DNA of 64,000 nucleotides, taken from the NCBI GenBank assembly GCA_029532625.1, contig JARFXM010000009.1:3224001-3288000 (forward strand), in the 5' to 3' direction. Origin of the DNA: Lomentospora prolificans (taxonomy: Eukaryota > Ascomycota > Sordariomycetes > Microascales > Microascaceae). Under the pieces are notes generated by a model. That model ran no database searches. It had not been told where the DNA came from and worked only from the letters and a program-made list of their open reading frames with translations. Of the stretch, positions 1 through 12,385 are shown piece after piece; within the stretch, counting starts at the first letter, position 1, and every line of letters begins with the position of its first letter. Both the position numbers and the translations under genes were made by a program.

Positions 1-3000
1 CTTCTTCACACACTTGAGGTGTAGCATCCACCAGAATAGCAACTTTGACGTGACCTTGGCGCACTCACGAGGCTTAAAGCGAATTAGAACACCATTAGGA
101 ATCACCGAGGGTCGGGCTTCGGTAGGCCTGCCTAGTAGAGGATGATAAAGCCCATTTAGGTCTCACCATATAGGTTTGGTCTAATCTGGGGCGTGTTTGT
201 TAACACACCATCCTCTTAAATACGTCTGCACCTGTTCCAATATGCTAAGAGCGCTCGCCGGGTGTGTTTTGCAGGGGGATGTGAACGAGAAAGCAACCCT
301 TACCCTCACGTCGACGTATAGTTGTTAGCGGCTCTTCTTCGTACCCTCCATGACTACGCATTGGCGCTCGAGTGGGCCCAGCTTTGCTGGCTTCCCCGCC
401 CGACCTTCACTGAGAGACAAGCGACGGAAAACTGTCAGCTCGACGCCCGAGGTCGCCGACGGCACGGATTATATGGTCACCCCTCCCGGCCTCACCAGTC
501 CAAATTTGCGCCGCCGCTGAGGTCTACGTAATTGAAGGAGATGCCAAATTGGCGGGCGCTATTTCTGCTCAAACGTGGATCAGAGTGCACCAACCTCTTG
601 CAACGATTGCCACACTCACACGGCTCTATTCCATCGCCCATACGAAGTACTGAACAAATTAGTGCCGTTTCTCGCTTTGCGCTGGCGGCTATCAATCAAA
701 GGTTAACCAGGGGTTCAAGGAGAGCTCGGGCCACTGGCTGGTTAGGCCCTGTCCGGGCTTCCGGCCATCGGGCCATCGAAAGCATGCGTCCCCTGCCTTT
801 TTAACGGGGGCAGGGAAGGGGGCAACAAGGAATAGCTCGGTATGCAATTCATTGAGCTGATAACAGGTTGTAAGGGTTGAAGATTGATGCTTGGTTCTGG
901 GGACGCAAGCAGAGGGGTAAGTGGGACTTGACTGCGGCTCCAGGCATAGCACGGTTCCATGGGACCATCACCGGGGAAGGGAGGTAAGAGGGGCATCATC
1001 ACTAATTCAAAGCTATGACCATTGATTCTGATTCCTCCATGATGCAAGGAGCCGGTGAACGGACCGAGGCGCGCCTTCCGTCGATTTAGTGCATCCAAAC
1101 CTTCACGAGCCCACTGGAAGTGGTCAATGCTTTTGTATAGCTCGTTCACCCTAAACCCTTATTCAAACACGTGGTCAGTCCGAGGGCTACTCAATAAGAA
1201 ACATTCCCTTTTAGGAGCAAGATCCCCCTTCAAAGACCGACCCGAGATTCAGTGGGAATGGAATGATCACTGCTTCGTCAGGGTTGGGTCCTATCGTGCA
1301 CTACTTGAATGTGACATGGCGGCTGAACAAGTAACCCTATCTGGAGTCTGGGCGATCCTTGCCCCTTGCGTCAAAGCCCTGCCTCGGCTTGGTGCAGGGA
1401 CGGACAACAGCCCTGCTTGCATTGAAAGATCTTGGGAATTTCGGTACGATGTCGATGCGAGTGACCCAGACACCGGGGTAGGGAAATTCCGTGTACACTC
1501 ACAGCCTTAGGCATGCGAAAAACGTGGGCATGGAGTTGGCCTACTCTAGACGGCACCATAGGATGGACACCTCGAATCAATGGAATGGAGGGCAACAAGG
1601 AAGGGAAAAGGCGGATGCGGGACGGTTTGTTAGATAATTGACTCGCTTTTTCTTTTTTCTTTGTCGGTTGGTGGGGGCCTACTGGCTACGGACTGTTTGT
1701 ATCTCTCCTGGGTCGGGGCGCGGGTCGACGAACATCATAGATGCAGAGTGTTCAAGAGCGGCCAGCAAGGCAGTCAGTCTTGCCCTCCTCGCCCCCAAAC
1801 AGGGACGGGACAAACACTCGTATCGAGGATAAATTTTCCTTGGAAATGCGCCCTCGTGACTTTCGAGACCAATAACATGGAATTCTTCACCTATATTCAC
1901 TTATTTGCGGACTATTCCACGGCAATTTTGCTTGGGCCCATAACCCCATCTAGTCCAAGCCCCAAACTACGCGCAAGCTGGAATTTCCAGCGCAATTCCT
2001 GATTCTTTTTCCCCCTCAAGTTGGACATTGATGAGGGGAAACTATCCGTACCAATCCGTTTCACAGTTTGACAGATTTCCAAATCCGGTACCAGACAATG
2101 AGGGGGCGCTAAAAGAGAGGGTGTGCGTCAGAGAGAGAGCGAGAGAGAGAGAGAGAGGAATGACTATGACACGATGAGACAGGGCACTTGAGGGATATTG
2201 CATTATCCAAAAAAGAGGAGCCTTTGCAGTGAGCATGGATGCTAGTTAGCAGTACTTGGGCGCGAAACCTGTGCCCACTGATTCGGTCAGAATTGTTTGA
2301 TGGGAAGCCACTTCAGTACGTTTTCACGTCCGTGCAGCTGGGTGCTCAATGTACACACCTCCACCGATCCGCCACTTCTCACGTACTCCTGTGCCCCCTC
2401 ATTAATATACGACAGCAGGTGGGCTGGAAAACGTGGCACGGGATGCTAGTAGGGTGACTTGCTGGATCCGATTTTGGGGGCAGAGAAAAGGGAAGGAAGT
2501 GGAAGACATGACAAGGTTACTAATATGCAGGTAATAAGTCGCTTCGCCAGGACGGTTGCGAGTCTCCCGGCGTACCGAGAAGAAGAAGAAGGAGAAGGAA
2601 AGACGGGTGCTTGTCCTCACTCGTATACTACGCTATTATGGAACAAGAGAAATGTGAGTTACAATTTACTTGGTTTCTTAATTCATTCACCTGCTTCTCG
2701 CTTCTCAGCATCATTGCAATCTCCAGCGGCCCTTGCACGCGCGACCGCGCGACCATCTCCGATAAAAGGAGGCCCGGCCTTGGCGGGCCAGCTCTCGCAA
2801 AGCTCCGCTTCAACGGGTTGCACTCGCGTCCGCGCTCATGCGAATCGCCCCTCAAGGTTATATTTCAATTTCGGCGAATCCCACAGAGAAAGGGAAACAA
2901 TAGAAAGAGCGGATCGCGACCCAGGGATGGGTCGGGCCGGACCTGCACGGTTCAGACTTGCCTCCATCGATGCATCCACGTTCGTTATACCAGGTGTGTA

Positions 3001-6000
3001 TCGATGAATGGTTTGCGGCCTACTGGTTCCGTGTTTTTTTAAGGTCCTTTTACTCTCTTCCTTGGATTATTTCCTCCTTGTTTTGCTCATCCCCTTCTCC
3101 ATCCAGTTTCGACGCGCGCGAGAAGTTCTTTTAAGCATGCGGGACGCCGTAATAGGTAAAAGGGTAACTTAGAAGGAGCAAGGACCAGGTCTCTTTCGGA
3201 GTCACTAGCGCACTTACATCTACATATACATATAGTTTATATAGCTTCTATACTAACTATACATTGAAACGGGCGGGGGTGAAGGGGAAAAAAAGAGGAA
3301 ACGTGGGGCAGATTCGTCTTCCCGGAAGACCTGAGGGCCTACTTGTAGCTGCAATATCTTAGCTCCACTGTCCCACGCGCCTTGTTCCCTGCTTTGGCCC
3401 GTTTTAAATTGTTTCTTGCATGTTTCGCCTAATACGCCGTTAATTACTTGCTTCGAGCTGCGGCCACGGCAACGCCCTTTTCGACAAACGGCAGGGACGC
3501 GGGGACAAGCGAGGCGAGCTGTTAGCCTTTGCGGGGGTGGAGAAAGAATTGTGACGAGGCGTAGATGGGGGAAGCGTATTTGGAGATGTAACTTTCGACG
3601 TGAACTTGGGCCTGTGTTAGCACCGACGTGCCGTCGACATGGCGCCGAGGTGGGAGTGGCGATTCCGGGAGGATCCAGGTCGGAAACTTATCATTTTTGA
3701 TGTTGCACGCCCGTATATAGCCCAATTTACAAGTGGAAATAAGAACATCAAACGGCCCGGGTCGACCCAGAGCCTGGACCGAGGTCGTCACGCTACTGAG
3801 TCTTGGCCTAGCATGCTTCTCCATTTGCAAAGCATGCAACTCGAAATTTGCAGACCGGCATAGCTTTTGCGGAAAGGAGGCGCTCAACGAAGCCGGGGGG
3901 CGATTATTGACGGCGATGCGCCGTTGACTTGCGGTGGCATAATCGGTGAGATTCAGACCGTGTTCCACCTCCAATGCTACTTCGATACGGCGAAGAAACG
4001 TTTACGGAGTAGCGCTCCTCGATCGTCTACACTCCGCATTCTGTCTTGGAGCGTGTGATGTTGAAACGGAGCCAAGCTAAACGGCTCTCCTTTGGGGTTG
4101 AGGTGTGCCCGGAAGTGATTCGTCATGCGAGGGCGTGTCGTGCGCACGACTTGACTTATCACCAGAAAATCCATAATTGCTATTCTGGGCATGATAAAAT
4201 CTGCATTCACACCCGAATTCAGCATCTCTAAGCTATCTGGGGGCCGGGGCGGAGCGGGCGGATGACGTAGAATCTCTCGGGGGTGGTCAGACCGGTCGGT
4301 GTGCGATGGCTCCTCCATACATTATATGTCGGATATCTAAACTAGAGGAAGCTCCGGGTGTCGAGGTCTTATGACTCACATTACAAATCTCGAGATTATT
4401 TCTCCCGACGTGTCCGGCCGGGCGTCCAACCAAATATAGATCGGTGAGGGGAATCTTTAAGGGGACAGTCACATACCAGACTCGAACGCGACCATCTAGC
4501 TAACGGTGCCGAGACCCGGTCTACTCGATATCGAACGAAGGGGTGGGGTAAGGTCCCTCTAGTCTGGGGGGAGCTCATGCTCCGAGACTATTGCCACGGC
4601 AGACTCTACCAAGGCATGGATCTCACCTCGATCCGGTTCGTTGGAGAAGGTCAATATCGAGAAATTCCTGATATCTGCGAGCATTGCCAAACTGATACTT
4701 GCCAAGCGAACCAACCTTTCGATATGGGCTGGGTTGTGGTAGGCGATCGGCAGTCACATGGTACTCCTTCCGGAGCTACGAGGTGGTTAGGCACAGCGAA
4801 CGCCCGATTCGTGGTCTCGCAAAAGACACTCGGGGGGTAGATACAGCAGGAAGTTCGGGGCCGAGAAGATTGATAACATCGCGTTCCCTATAGCATAGGA
4901 ACGGCGAGGGGGTCGAATCAAGCTCCTGGTTGTGACCCGGCCGTCCGTCGGAGAAGGCAAGCTCAGTTGACGAACGCCAAGGCAGAGTTACCTCGCTGAA
5001 GGTACGTCCCTGCGACATTTTGGTAACAATGCGCTGACCACAATTTCATATTCTGTCTAAAATCCTTCAGTGAGCTCGAGGCTTCGAGAGTCGCCGTGGT
5101 TCTTGCATGTGTTGTGTGTATGGAAGAAGTGCACCTCTCGGCCACAGTCAGGCGTCTATAACCCTACCTGGATATCATTATGATACGGGGAAACTGTCAA
5201 TCAGCCAACTAATGGAGAATCAAGCGGTGCCTAACTCCCGTATCATGATGAGTTTGGCCCGTCTTCCGCTACTTCGTTAAGGATTACCTATAGAGGAGAT
5301 CGCTGAATTGTCGAGAGGACTACCTTCATGTCACTGATCTGGATTGGTAAGGCCCCATATGTCATGCTGACTATTATCTTGAGGCACAACTCCTATTAGT
5401 TAACGCCTCTTTTAAGGGCGGTCGCAAAGTCGATGATTCCGTTCCAGTTACCAGTCTAGGGACCTTTGCTACGGTTCGTTGGCGAGCCCTCGACTGTTGT
5501 CGAATCTATCGCATACGAGTCAGGCCGCACCGTTAGACGCAGCATGGACATACGGAGCAGATCATCTTGCTCTGTCGGAATAGGGATCCTTCGAGCTGAT
5601 AACTGTCCCGATCTTACCGGTCTGGAACATCCTAGCTAGTCTGGCAACTCAACCGTTTTGCTCATATCCAGGGGGCAATGTTATGCTCAAATTCGAAGCG
5701 AGAGGCGACCGATTCATGTCGCCCTTTCCAAGGAATATCAAGGATAACCGGTCTCTTCGGCACACCGTGTCTGGGGCAACCAAGCAGCTATTGGCGCCAA
5801 CACTATTCCAAGGCGAATCAGCGCTACGAAGCGCGGGCAGTAGGCCTGACGGGTGCCCAACGTGACACAGCGGATGATGGCACAGGGTTGGGGAGTTGAG
5901 ATGCGGTCTACGAAAAATAGGGATGATGGATTTTCGTCCCTTGTCGTACACTTGCGCGATTGTCACCATCGGGGTTCGGATAGACATTGGTCAACTGGGT

Positions 6001-6766
6001 ATATAGCTCCATCATCACCAATATCAAGGCAGCCACTCGCACCTGTATCGCCCCTATCACACATCGTCCATGGATGAGTGCTGCAGCTGTACATGAAGTC
6101 ACAATAGGCAGAGGGTTCGGCCGGTCTCACATCTGGAAAGAAAGTGTTTTCGAGCAGCAAAAGAAATGGATTTCAATTGATGGAGGCGAAATATGGCCGG
6201 AGGTAGCAAGAGAGGGAGGGTTTCAGCTCGAGACGGAGATCGTGGGATGTAAGGATTTTATGGTGTGCCGGGGTTTGGGGAAGATGAACTCCACGTCCAG
6301 GCCCGGCAGTGATGGTGAATGGCAGCCCGTGGTGCAGGTTGGGGGTGCAGCGCTATTCCGTATTCGACCATTGTCGTCGAGGCTTCGCCAGGCACTGGTC
6401 TCGAGGCGCTGCAAGGGTTGGCAAGGTTGCAAGGGTTGTCTGGCATCAAAATATCAAAGATCATTTTAAGTCAAGGCTCACGCGGCTCTGGCGGGACCAA
6501 TAAACGCGAGTTCTGGGACGCAACCAATCGTCGTGCGCAGCCACGCATGCTCGAGCGATCCTCATCCAACTTCCCAGGCATCCCTCTCTCTTCCATATCA
6601 TCGGCACCTTGTCGAGACAAAAACCAACGTCGTCTGTTGACCTGTTTTCGTAATCGAGAAACAATGTCCTGACGGGTTCTTTGTCGAGATAAGACGCCGC
6701 CCTTCACCGCTTGCACGATCCTCCCGCCTGACCTCTCCCAGCTCCAACACCTCCGAAGTCGCCGTC
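1..6766. other. Gene-free left end, nothing recognised
   Basis: I read both strands and found only short, overlapping open frames with no family motif, no plausible chain of spliced exons and no tRNA. The composition is ordinary, not AT-rich, so this does not look like a strongly RIP-mutated block. It holds one GA microsatellite (listed separately). Unrecognised decayed genes could be present. The last few hundred bases probably contain the promoter and leader of the MFS transporter. Confidence 0.5.
2130..2158. repeat. GA dinucleotide microsatellite
   Basis: A nearly pure AG/GA run of about 29 bases with a single C interruption, lying in a gene-free stretch. Seen directly. Confidence 0.85.
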
Positions 6767-8774
6767 ATGCCGTGGGGTATCTTGGAGTCCAGGACCCTGG
6801 AGAAAGTTCCCGGTGGGTTATGCTTTTTCTGACGGGCTGCAATTTTCATGATGGATTTTTTTCGTGTCATCAATAGGCTAACGGCTTCGTCCGATTACCA
6901 CAGGGACCACGCGATATTTCGATGATCCCGAGAGACCCCAAATCGCTACCGAAGCCCACTCCCACCTGAAGTGCGACACGTCCGGTCCCGAACCCATCAT
7001 TCTCGTACGGAAACATCTTCTATCCTCCGCCGAATAGGCCCTTCTACTCCTAGATATCTAACTTTCTGGCAGGTTCCTCAACCGTCGGACGACCCCAACG
7101 ACCCGCTTAACTGGTCAATATGGAAGCGCGACGCCATCACCTTGATGCTCTCCATGAGCGCCATCTTCGCTACATCCCTCGGCTCTATCCTGGCCGCGGA
7201 CACAATGGTCATGGTCGTTCTGTTTGAGTCGTCATTTACAGAGGTAGCCCTGATGACGGGATATTTCCTGCTGGGCGTTGGTGCTGCCGCTGTTTTCTTC
7301 GTCCCCTCCGCCAGGATCTGGGGGAAACGTCACGCCTTCATTTTCGGCCTCGTCCTTCTGGTCGCTTCATCGGCATGGGGAGGTTCCGCCCGGGAGAGGA
7401 ATAGCTCTGGACGGGGGTATTATGGCTCATTCATTGGTGCCCGAATTGTCCAGGGCATTGGCTGTGCGCCGTTTGAAACTCTTGTCAATGCCGCCGTTAG
7501 TGATCTCTACTTCGTTCACGAGAGAGGTGTGCGCATGGCCTTCACGAACTTGGCCGTATTCGGCGGTGCATTCTTCACCCCAATCCTTGTTGGCAAGATT
7601 ACCAACTCTCTTGGCTGGTATTGGGCGTTCTATTTAGTCGCCATCTTCTGCGCGGCCTGCCTCGTGGCCGTCGTCCTCCTCTGTCCTGAGACGGCCTACC
7701 GTCGTGATGCATCCCTCAACACTGACATGGTGGCCGCGGATCGGGACGCGTACGAATCCGAACAGCAGTCCCATTCGAATACGGAAGTTGGAAATTCCCA
7801 GGGCACCGAGAAACCGGCAACTGATTCTCCCACCAACGTGAGCGCGGCCCGCGTGGAAGCCCAGACCGCTGGTGCCATTCCCGCCCCGAACACATTTCTT
7901 CAGAACCTGGCCTTGTTCAATGGAAGGAAGACGGACGACAGCTATTGGAAGCTTCTCCTCCGGCCTTTCGCTCTTGTTCTCCACCCTGCCTTCTTATGGG
8001 CGTGCATGGCACAAGGCACCATGATTGGTTGGACGGTGTTCATCGGCGCCATCATCGCTGCTATTTTCACTGCGCCCCCGTACTATTGGACTGAAGTGCA
8101 GAACGGTTATGCCTATACTGGCCCTTTCGTCGGTGCACTAATCGGATTTTTACTGTCCGGCGCACTCGCCGATTATAGTGTCAAGTGGCTAACACGAAGG
8201 AACAAAGGCATCTACGAGCCAGAGTTCCGAATCTTCCTGATCATTCCCTCCTTTATACTAGGCTGCGCTGGTCTGTATGGTTTTGCCATAACGTCATCCC
8301 AAGTCATCACCAACAAGTATCACTGGAGTGTGCCGATCGCCTTCTTTGGGCTTCAGGTTGCCGGCATGGTCCTTGGCACCGTGTCTAGCTCTCTCTATAT
8401 TGTGGATGCTTACCGTACGTACGCCTTTTTATTCCGAAAATTGCTTTCCACGGGCTAACGTTCAATACAGGCGATCTTGCTATAGAGGCGTTTACTATGA
8501 TGATCATCTTCAAAAACTTTTTCAGTTTTGTTCTGACCTTCTATGCCTTTGACTGGGTGACAATGGGCCTTTTGATCAAATGGACCATCGTCATCATCGC
8601 ATCTATTCAAGTTATCGTTTGCCTTACGAGTATCCCTATGTGTAAGTTTCCATCTGCCCACCACTGTGGAAAAGAAAAGCCTGTCCGCTTACTTTTTCGT
8701 CAGACATATATGGGAAGCGCATTCGAGCTTGGTCATATAAGCACGACCTTCTCAAGACCCTCAACTTGCGATGA
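6767..8774 (+). CDS. MFS transporter (DHA1/HOL1-like family)
   Basis: Plasma-membrane major facilitator of 576 aa; substrate unknown. Five exons: 6767-6812, 6904-7004, 7073-8414, 8471-8641, 8704-8774, all joined by GT-AG introns of 56-91 bp that keep frame. The start MPWGILESRTLE and the following VPGTTRYFDD and PQPSDDPNDPLNW are typical N-terminal signatures of this fungal group, which is why the short first two exons are trusted. About twelve hydrophobic segments begin near residue 70. The GARIVQGIGCAPFE and PETAYRRD stretches match the TM5 and TM6 region of DHA1 transporters. A long hydrophilic central loop (about residues 258-320) separates the two halves. The last exon encodes a basic tail ending near KTLNLR. 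It converges on ATG33. Family members carry drugs, polyamines or other cations; the sequence does not say which here. Confidence 0.9.
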
Positions 8775-9414
8775 TCGGATCCTGAGTAGGGTAGATACCC
8801 CCCTTTCTCCTTTTGGGATCAGTGTTGGCTCGATTTCTAAGCATGGCGTCCTATTCGAACGCGCGTCCTACCCTGTCCTTAACATCTGGTAGCATCTATT
8901 CGCATACTTCCTTCGTCTCCTTGGCTCGACGCTTGGATCTTAGCATAATTCCGCACCTCTAATTATCCCGTGTCTTGAAGAGAGCTCGCCGGCGAACGAG
9001 TGAAATACCTCAAGACCACTTAATACGTCGTGATGGGTGTTTGTTTCTGTGGCGTGATCAAGAACGACGCAGAAAATGATGGTACTACACGAACCGGTGT
9101 TCTATTTATCCCCTAGTAATATATGTTTATTTTTGGGTTGAGCAGTGTAAAATGAGAAGAGCGGTATATTTTCAATGTGATTCCCAATCCCCCACGCTGT
9201 TACCCACTTCGGGTTTGATCCATTTAAAAGAGAAAGAGGTTGGGGCGAGTGTCGACGCATTGTTTCATTCCCGGGAATCGTTACATAAATGATGGGCGAA
9301 AAACCTAAACACTCCAAACCCCCACGGTTATAGCAGTTATTCACTGTAGAGAGAAGACTTGTACCAAATCCAAACGCAGGCCTAAATTCGAGAGATGTCC
9401 ACACCATGAGCAGC
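8775..9414. other. Convergent intergenic, MFS / ATG33
   Basis: No gene seen. It should hold the 3' ends and terminators of the two converging transcripts; no strong structural terminator is visible, as expected for a eukaryote. Confidence 0.6.
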
Positions 9415-10190
9415 CTACGCGGCACCATCTCCCCAGATGCCGACGACGGAAATGACGAAGCTCAACGCCGCCAGGCTGGTCTGCACCAGCCTCTCCTTGA
9501 GGAATATCTCGATATCGGCGGTGACCTCTTCGCCATTCTGCTGCTGGGCGGCGGCCTGATCATCGTCGGCGTCCTCCCCGCTCACAGACGCGGAGCCGCC
9601 GTCGCTGTGCATGTCGCCGAGGACATCGTAGCTCGCCTCCAAGGGACGCTGCTGCCTCCTCCTGGGCGGCGAGGAGGGGGTGGAGGAGGAAGAGGGGCCC
9701 GCCGACGCGGGGCGGGAAGGTCCGCCGAAGAGGAGGGGAGCGAGGCGCGGGGCGAAGGAGGAGGCAACGGCTAGGAGGGAGGTGTATAGGAGGTAAGGGT
9801 GGCGGGAGGATCGCGGGGAGAGGGCGAAGGCGAGGGCGAAGGCGGAGGAGGAGACGGCGGAGAGGGTGGTGAGATGGGTTGCGGCGGCGGTGGCGAGCGA
9901 GGTGAGGGTTTTTGAGGCGGCGTTTGCGGAGGGGAGGGTGAGGAGGGCCGGGGCCGCGAGGGTCGAGAGGGTGTAGGAGACGCCCTAGATGATACAGGTT
10001 GGTTAGCGATGGATCCCTTGGTCAGTTTGCGCTCCCCTTCGAAAGGTGTTGAGACATGGGAAAAGGCGGGGAGGGAAGGTGCAGTGTGGTGCTGTGCGGT
10101 ATGACGCAGCGGGTGGGGATGACGTACGGTCAAGAGGCCAACCGAGACGGTGCCTACAAATTTAAGCGCAGAAACCCTTTTGGACGCCAT
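9415..10190 (-). CDS. ATG33: Autophagy-related protein 33 (mitophagy)
   Basis: Small mitochondrial outer-membrane protein required for selective mitophagy in fungi. Two exons on the minus strand, 10190-10128 and 9984-9415, joined by a 143-bp intron (donor GTACGT, branch GCTAAC, acceptor TAG), give 210 aa. Family signatures read directly are the start MASKRVSALKFVGTVSVGLL, then GVSYTLSTL right after the splice, an Ala-rich pair of hydrophobic segments with LSPRSSRHPYLLYTSLL, a low-complexity Ser/Pro/Arg linker, the YDVLGDMHSDG motif, and a last hydrophobic segment ending SVVGIWGDGAA. The length and architecture fit Pezizomycotina Atg33. The coding strand is extremely C-rich, which creates long shadow frames on the other strand. 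It is divergent from the peroxisomal reductase at 11154, so the two may share control sequences. Confidence 0.88.
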
Positions 10191-11153
10191 GATGCGAAAG
10201 GCCGATCTGCGAGGGAGTAAAGAGGATGCGCTTGTTTAGAAGAGACGGAGCAGATTGGTGAACAGGTTGGGAAGTAGGATGGCGACTCTAGAGGTGATAC
10301 TCCCAGGTTTCTCTCTCTTTGGGCGTTGAGGAGTAGGAAGAGGTAGGTGGGTAAAATCGTACCGTTCCGGCGTCAAAGAGACGGTTTGTTGTCAAGCACC
10401 TGATGAGGGACTCTGTCTGATTCGCCAGCTGATTCGGCGCTACCACTTCACCCATTGGTGCCTTGGGAGCTCTTCGTACCACGACGTAGTGACCAACTCA
10501 AGCTACTGTGGCTGCCCGCCCGCCGACAGGGCGGCGGACAACTGGAGACCCTCAGTGGATACATAGCACGCTGGCTGGCTTGTCTAGCCCCGCCTATTTT
10601 CGCTGACCTCTGGTTACTAAGGCCAAGCCTCTGAGTGCTATGATGGTGGCATGTCTGGGCTGCAACCTATAACACAATATCCTGGGACTTTAACGTTCGC
10701 GCTTAGGCCCGGCTACTGCTGACTGCAGCTGTCAGCCTGGCCGGGGTGCGCTCTATGTCATACTTCACAATGTTGCACCCTCTGAAATACCAACATGATC
10801 AGAATTTCTTGATTACGTCAATCCGGCGCCGAACCGAGGCTCGTGAAAGCTCAGCTCTCGGCCGCCCCAGCAATGGAACCAGGGGATTGGGAGGATAAGC
10901 ATCACGAGGCTTGAAGAGCCGCCGGGGCACGCTAAACTATATCTAGAGTCTCGCCCCAACCCTTCCTCCCCATAAAGAGAGCCCATCCATCTCCACTCTC
11001 TCATTTTGTTCCTTCTGGGCCTTGCTTGAGACACGCCTCGCTGTTAATCGAAGCCTTTTCATCTCATCTAAACGCTTGTGTGTGTGTGTGTGTGGGTGTG
11101 TGTGTGTGGCAGAACTATACCCTGTTCCTCTTTGGCTGTCGAACGCGATCAGA
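10191..11153. promoter_or_regulatory. Divergent promoter, ATG33 / 2,4-dienoyl-CoA reductase
   Basis: A 963-bp spacer between two divergent starts with no gene of its own. It contains a CCGAGG (CCTCGG on the other strand) at 10834-10839. CCTCGG is the known core bound by the FarA/Ctf1-type fatty-acid regulators of filamentous ascomycetes. A GT microsatellite lies just before the reductase start, and a GCTGGCTGGCT motif at 10570-10580. Function of the box is inferred; a 6-mer occurs by chance about once per 2 kb counting both strands. Confidence 0.5.
11077..11109. repeat. TG microsatellite in the leader of the SPS19-type gene
   Basis: A run of TG dinucleotides with one GGG interruption, ending 45 bases before the start codon at 11154, so probably inside the 5' untranslated region. 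Confidence 0.85.
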
Positions 11154-12385
11154 ATGCCCATTCCGGAATCCGAATACCTCAGTCCCGTCTGGAAGGATGG
11201 GCTCTTCAGTACGTTCCACCAATCTCATCTTGAATTGTGAAAATCCCAGCGCTAACGCGACGGGGCAGAGAATCGGGTGATCTTTGTAACAGGAGGTGCT
11301 GGTACGATTTGCAGCGCCCAGACCAGAGCTTTAGTACGCCTCGGCGCCGATGCCTGCATCATCGGCCGTAATGTGGAGAAGACTGAGAAGGTTGCGGCAG
11401 ACATCGCGACCGCTAGGCAAGGCTCCAGGGTAATAGGTATCGGCGGCTGCGATGTGCGAAGTGTGAGTGATGAACTTTTCCTGGGCTGGCTTCTCCCCGG
11501 CGGCCGGCGCGTGAGGATATCTCGATATTGGAGCTTCTACTGACGCGCTCGTGCGTAGTACGACAGCCTCGCCAAGGCGGTGGACCGCTGCGTGAAGGAA
11601 TTGGGCGGCATAGACTTTGTGATGTGAGCCTAAGCCCGCAGACTTCTATTTGGTGCAAATCGTAGACTAACAAGTTCGATAGTGCCGGTGCGGCCGGTAA
11701 CTTTGTCGTGCCCTTATCTGGAATGAGCCCGAATGGTACGCCATGCGTCTTCCGCGGCAGTGTCCAGAATCGCGCTATTCGCTAACATTTTTTTTTCTCC
11801 ACAGCCTTCAAGGCCGTCATCGATATCGACGTAATCGGCACCTTCAACACCGTCAAGGCCACCATTCCCTACCTTATCGAGTCCGCCAAGCGCAACCCCC
11901 ATCCTAACAAGAACGGAACCACGGGCGGCCGCATCATCGCCGTATCCGCCACCTTCCACTACACCGGCATGCCTCTCCAGGCCCACGTCGCGGCGGCCAA
12001 GGCTGGCGTCGACTCCCTCATGACATCCGTCGCCCTCGAGTACGGACCCTACGGCATCACCAGCAACGTCATCGCTCCAGGCCCCATCGCCAACACCGAG
12101 GGTATGGCACGCCTTAGTGGGGCCTCCGACGACGCCATAGGCCGCCGCGTCCCGGCGGGCAGGTTGGGTTCCGTGAGGGATATCGCTGACTCGACTGTGT
12201 ACCTCTTTAGCGATGCGGGCTCGTACGTCAACGGCCACGTTCTCGTGGCGGACGGTGCATCGTGGAGAATGGGCGGATCGGTGGGCGTCGGGATTGAGAG
12301 CGGGATGCAATATCCCGATTTCCTGTTCTCGGGACAGATTGCTAAGGGTCTTGCTGGGCAGAAGGACTCCAAGTCTAAGTTATAG
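11154..12385 (+). CDS. SPS19: Peroxisomal 2,4-dienoyl-CoA reductase (SDR family)
   Basis: NADPH-dependent reductase needed for beta-oxidation of unsaturated fatty acids with even-numbered double bonds; acts in the peroxisome. Five exons: 11154-11208, 11269-11462, 11559-11623, 11683-11735, 11805-12385 (315 aa). Introns are 59-96 bp and all keep frame. The Rossmann cofactor motif TGGAGTI starts at residue 26. The AGAAGNF motif, present in this family in place of the usual NNAG, spans the exon 3/4 junction. The catalytic region reads SATFHYTGMPLQAHVAAAKAG: it keeps the lysine but lacks the classical SDR tyrosine at the YxxxK position, as known for Sps19/DECR2. The protein ends in SKL, a canonical PTS1 peroxisome signal. 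The start MPIPESEYLSPVWKDGLF matches the family's N-terminus. Divergent from ATG33. Confidence 0.92.

Noticed and set aside
2459..3007. 182-codon open frame
   Set aside because: No recognisable family, no coding-like codon pattern and overlapping frames of similar length on the same strand.
4470..4530. Possible tRNA on the minus strand (GTTCGAGTC resembles a T-loop)
   Set aside because: The flanking bases do not form the T-arm or acceptor stem, and no A box is found at the right distance.
9406..9774. 122-codon plus-strand frame over ATG33
   Set aside because: Antisense shadow of the C-rich ATG33 second exon.
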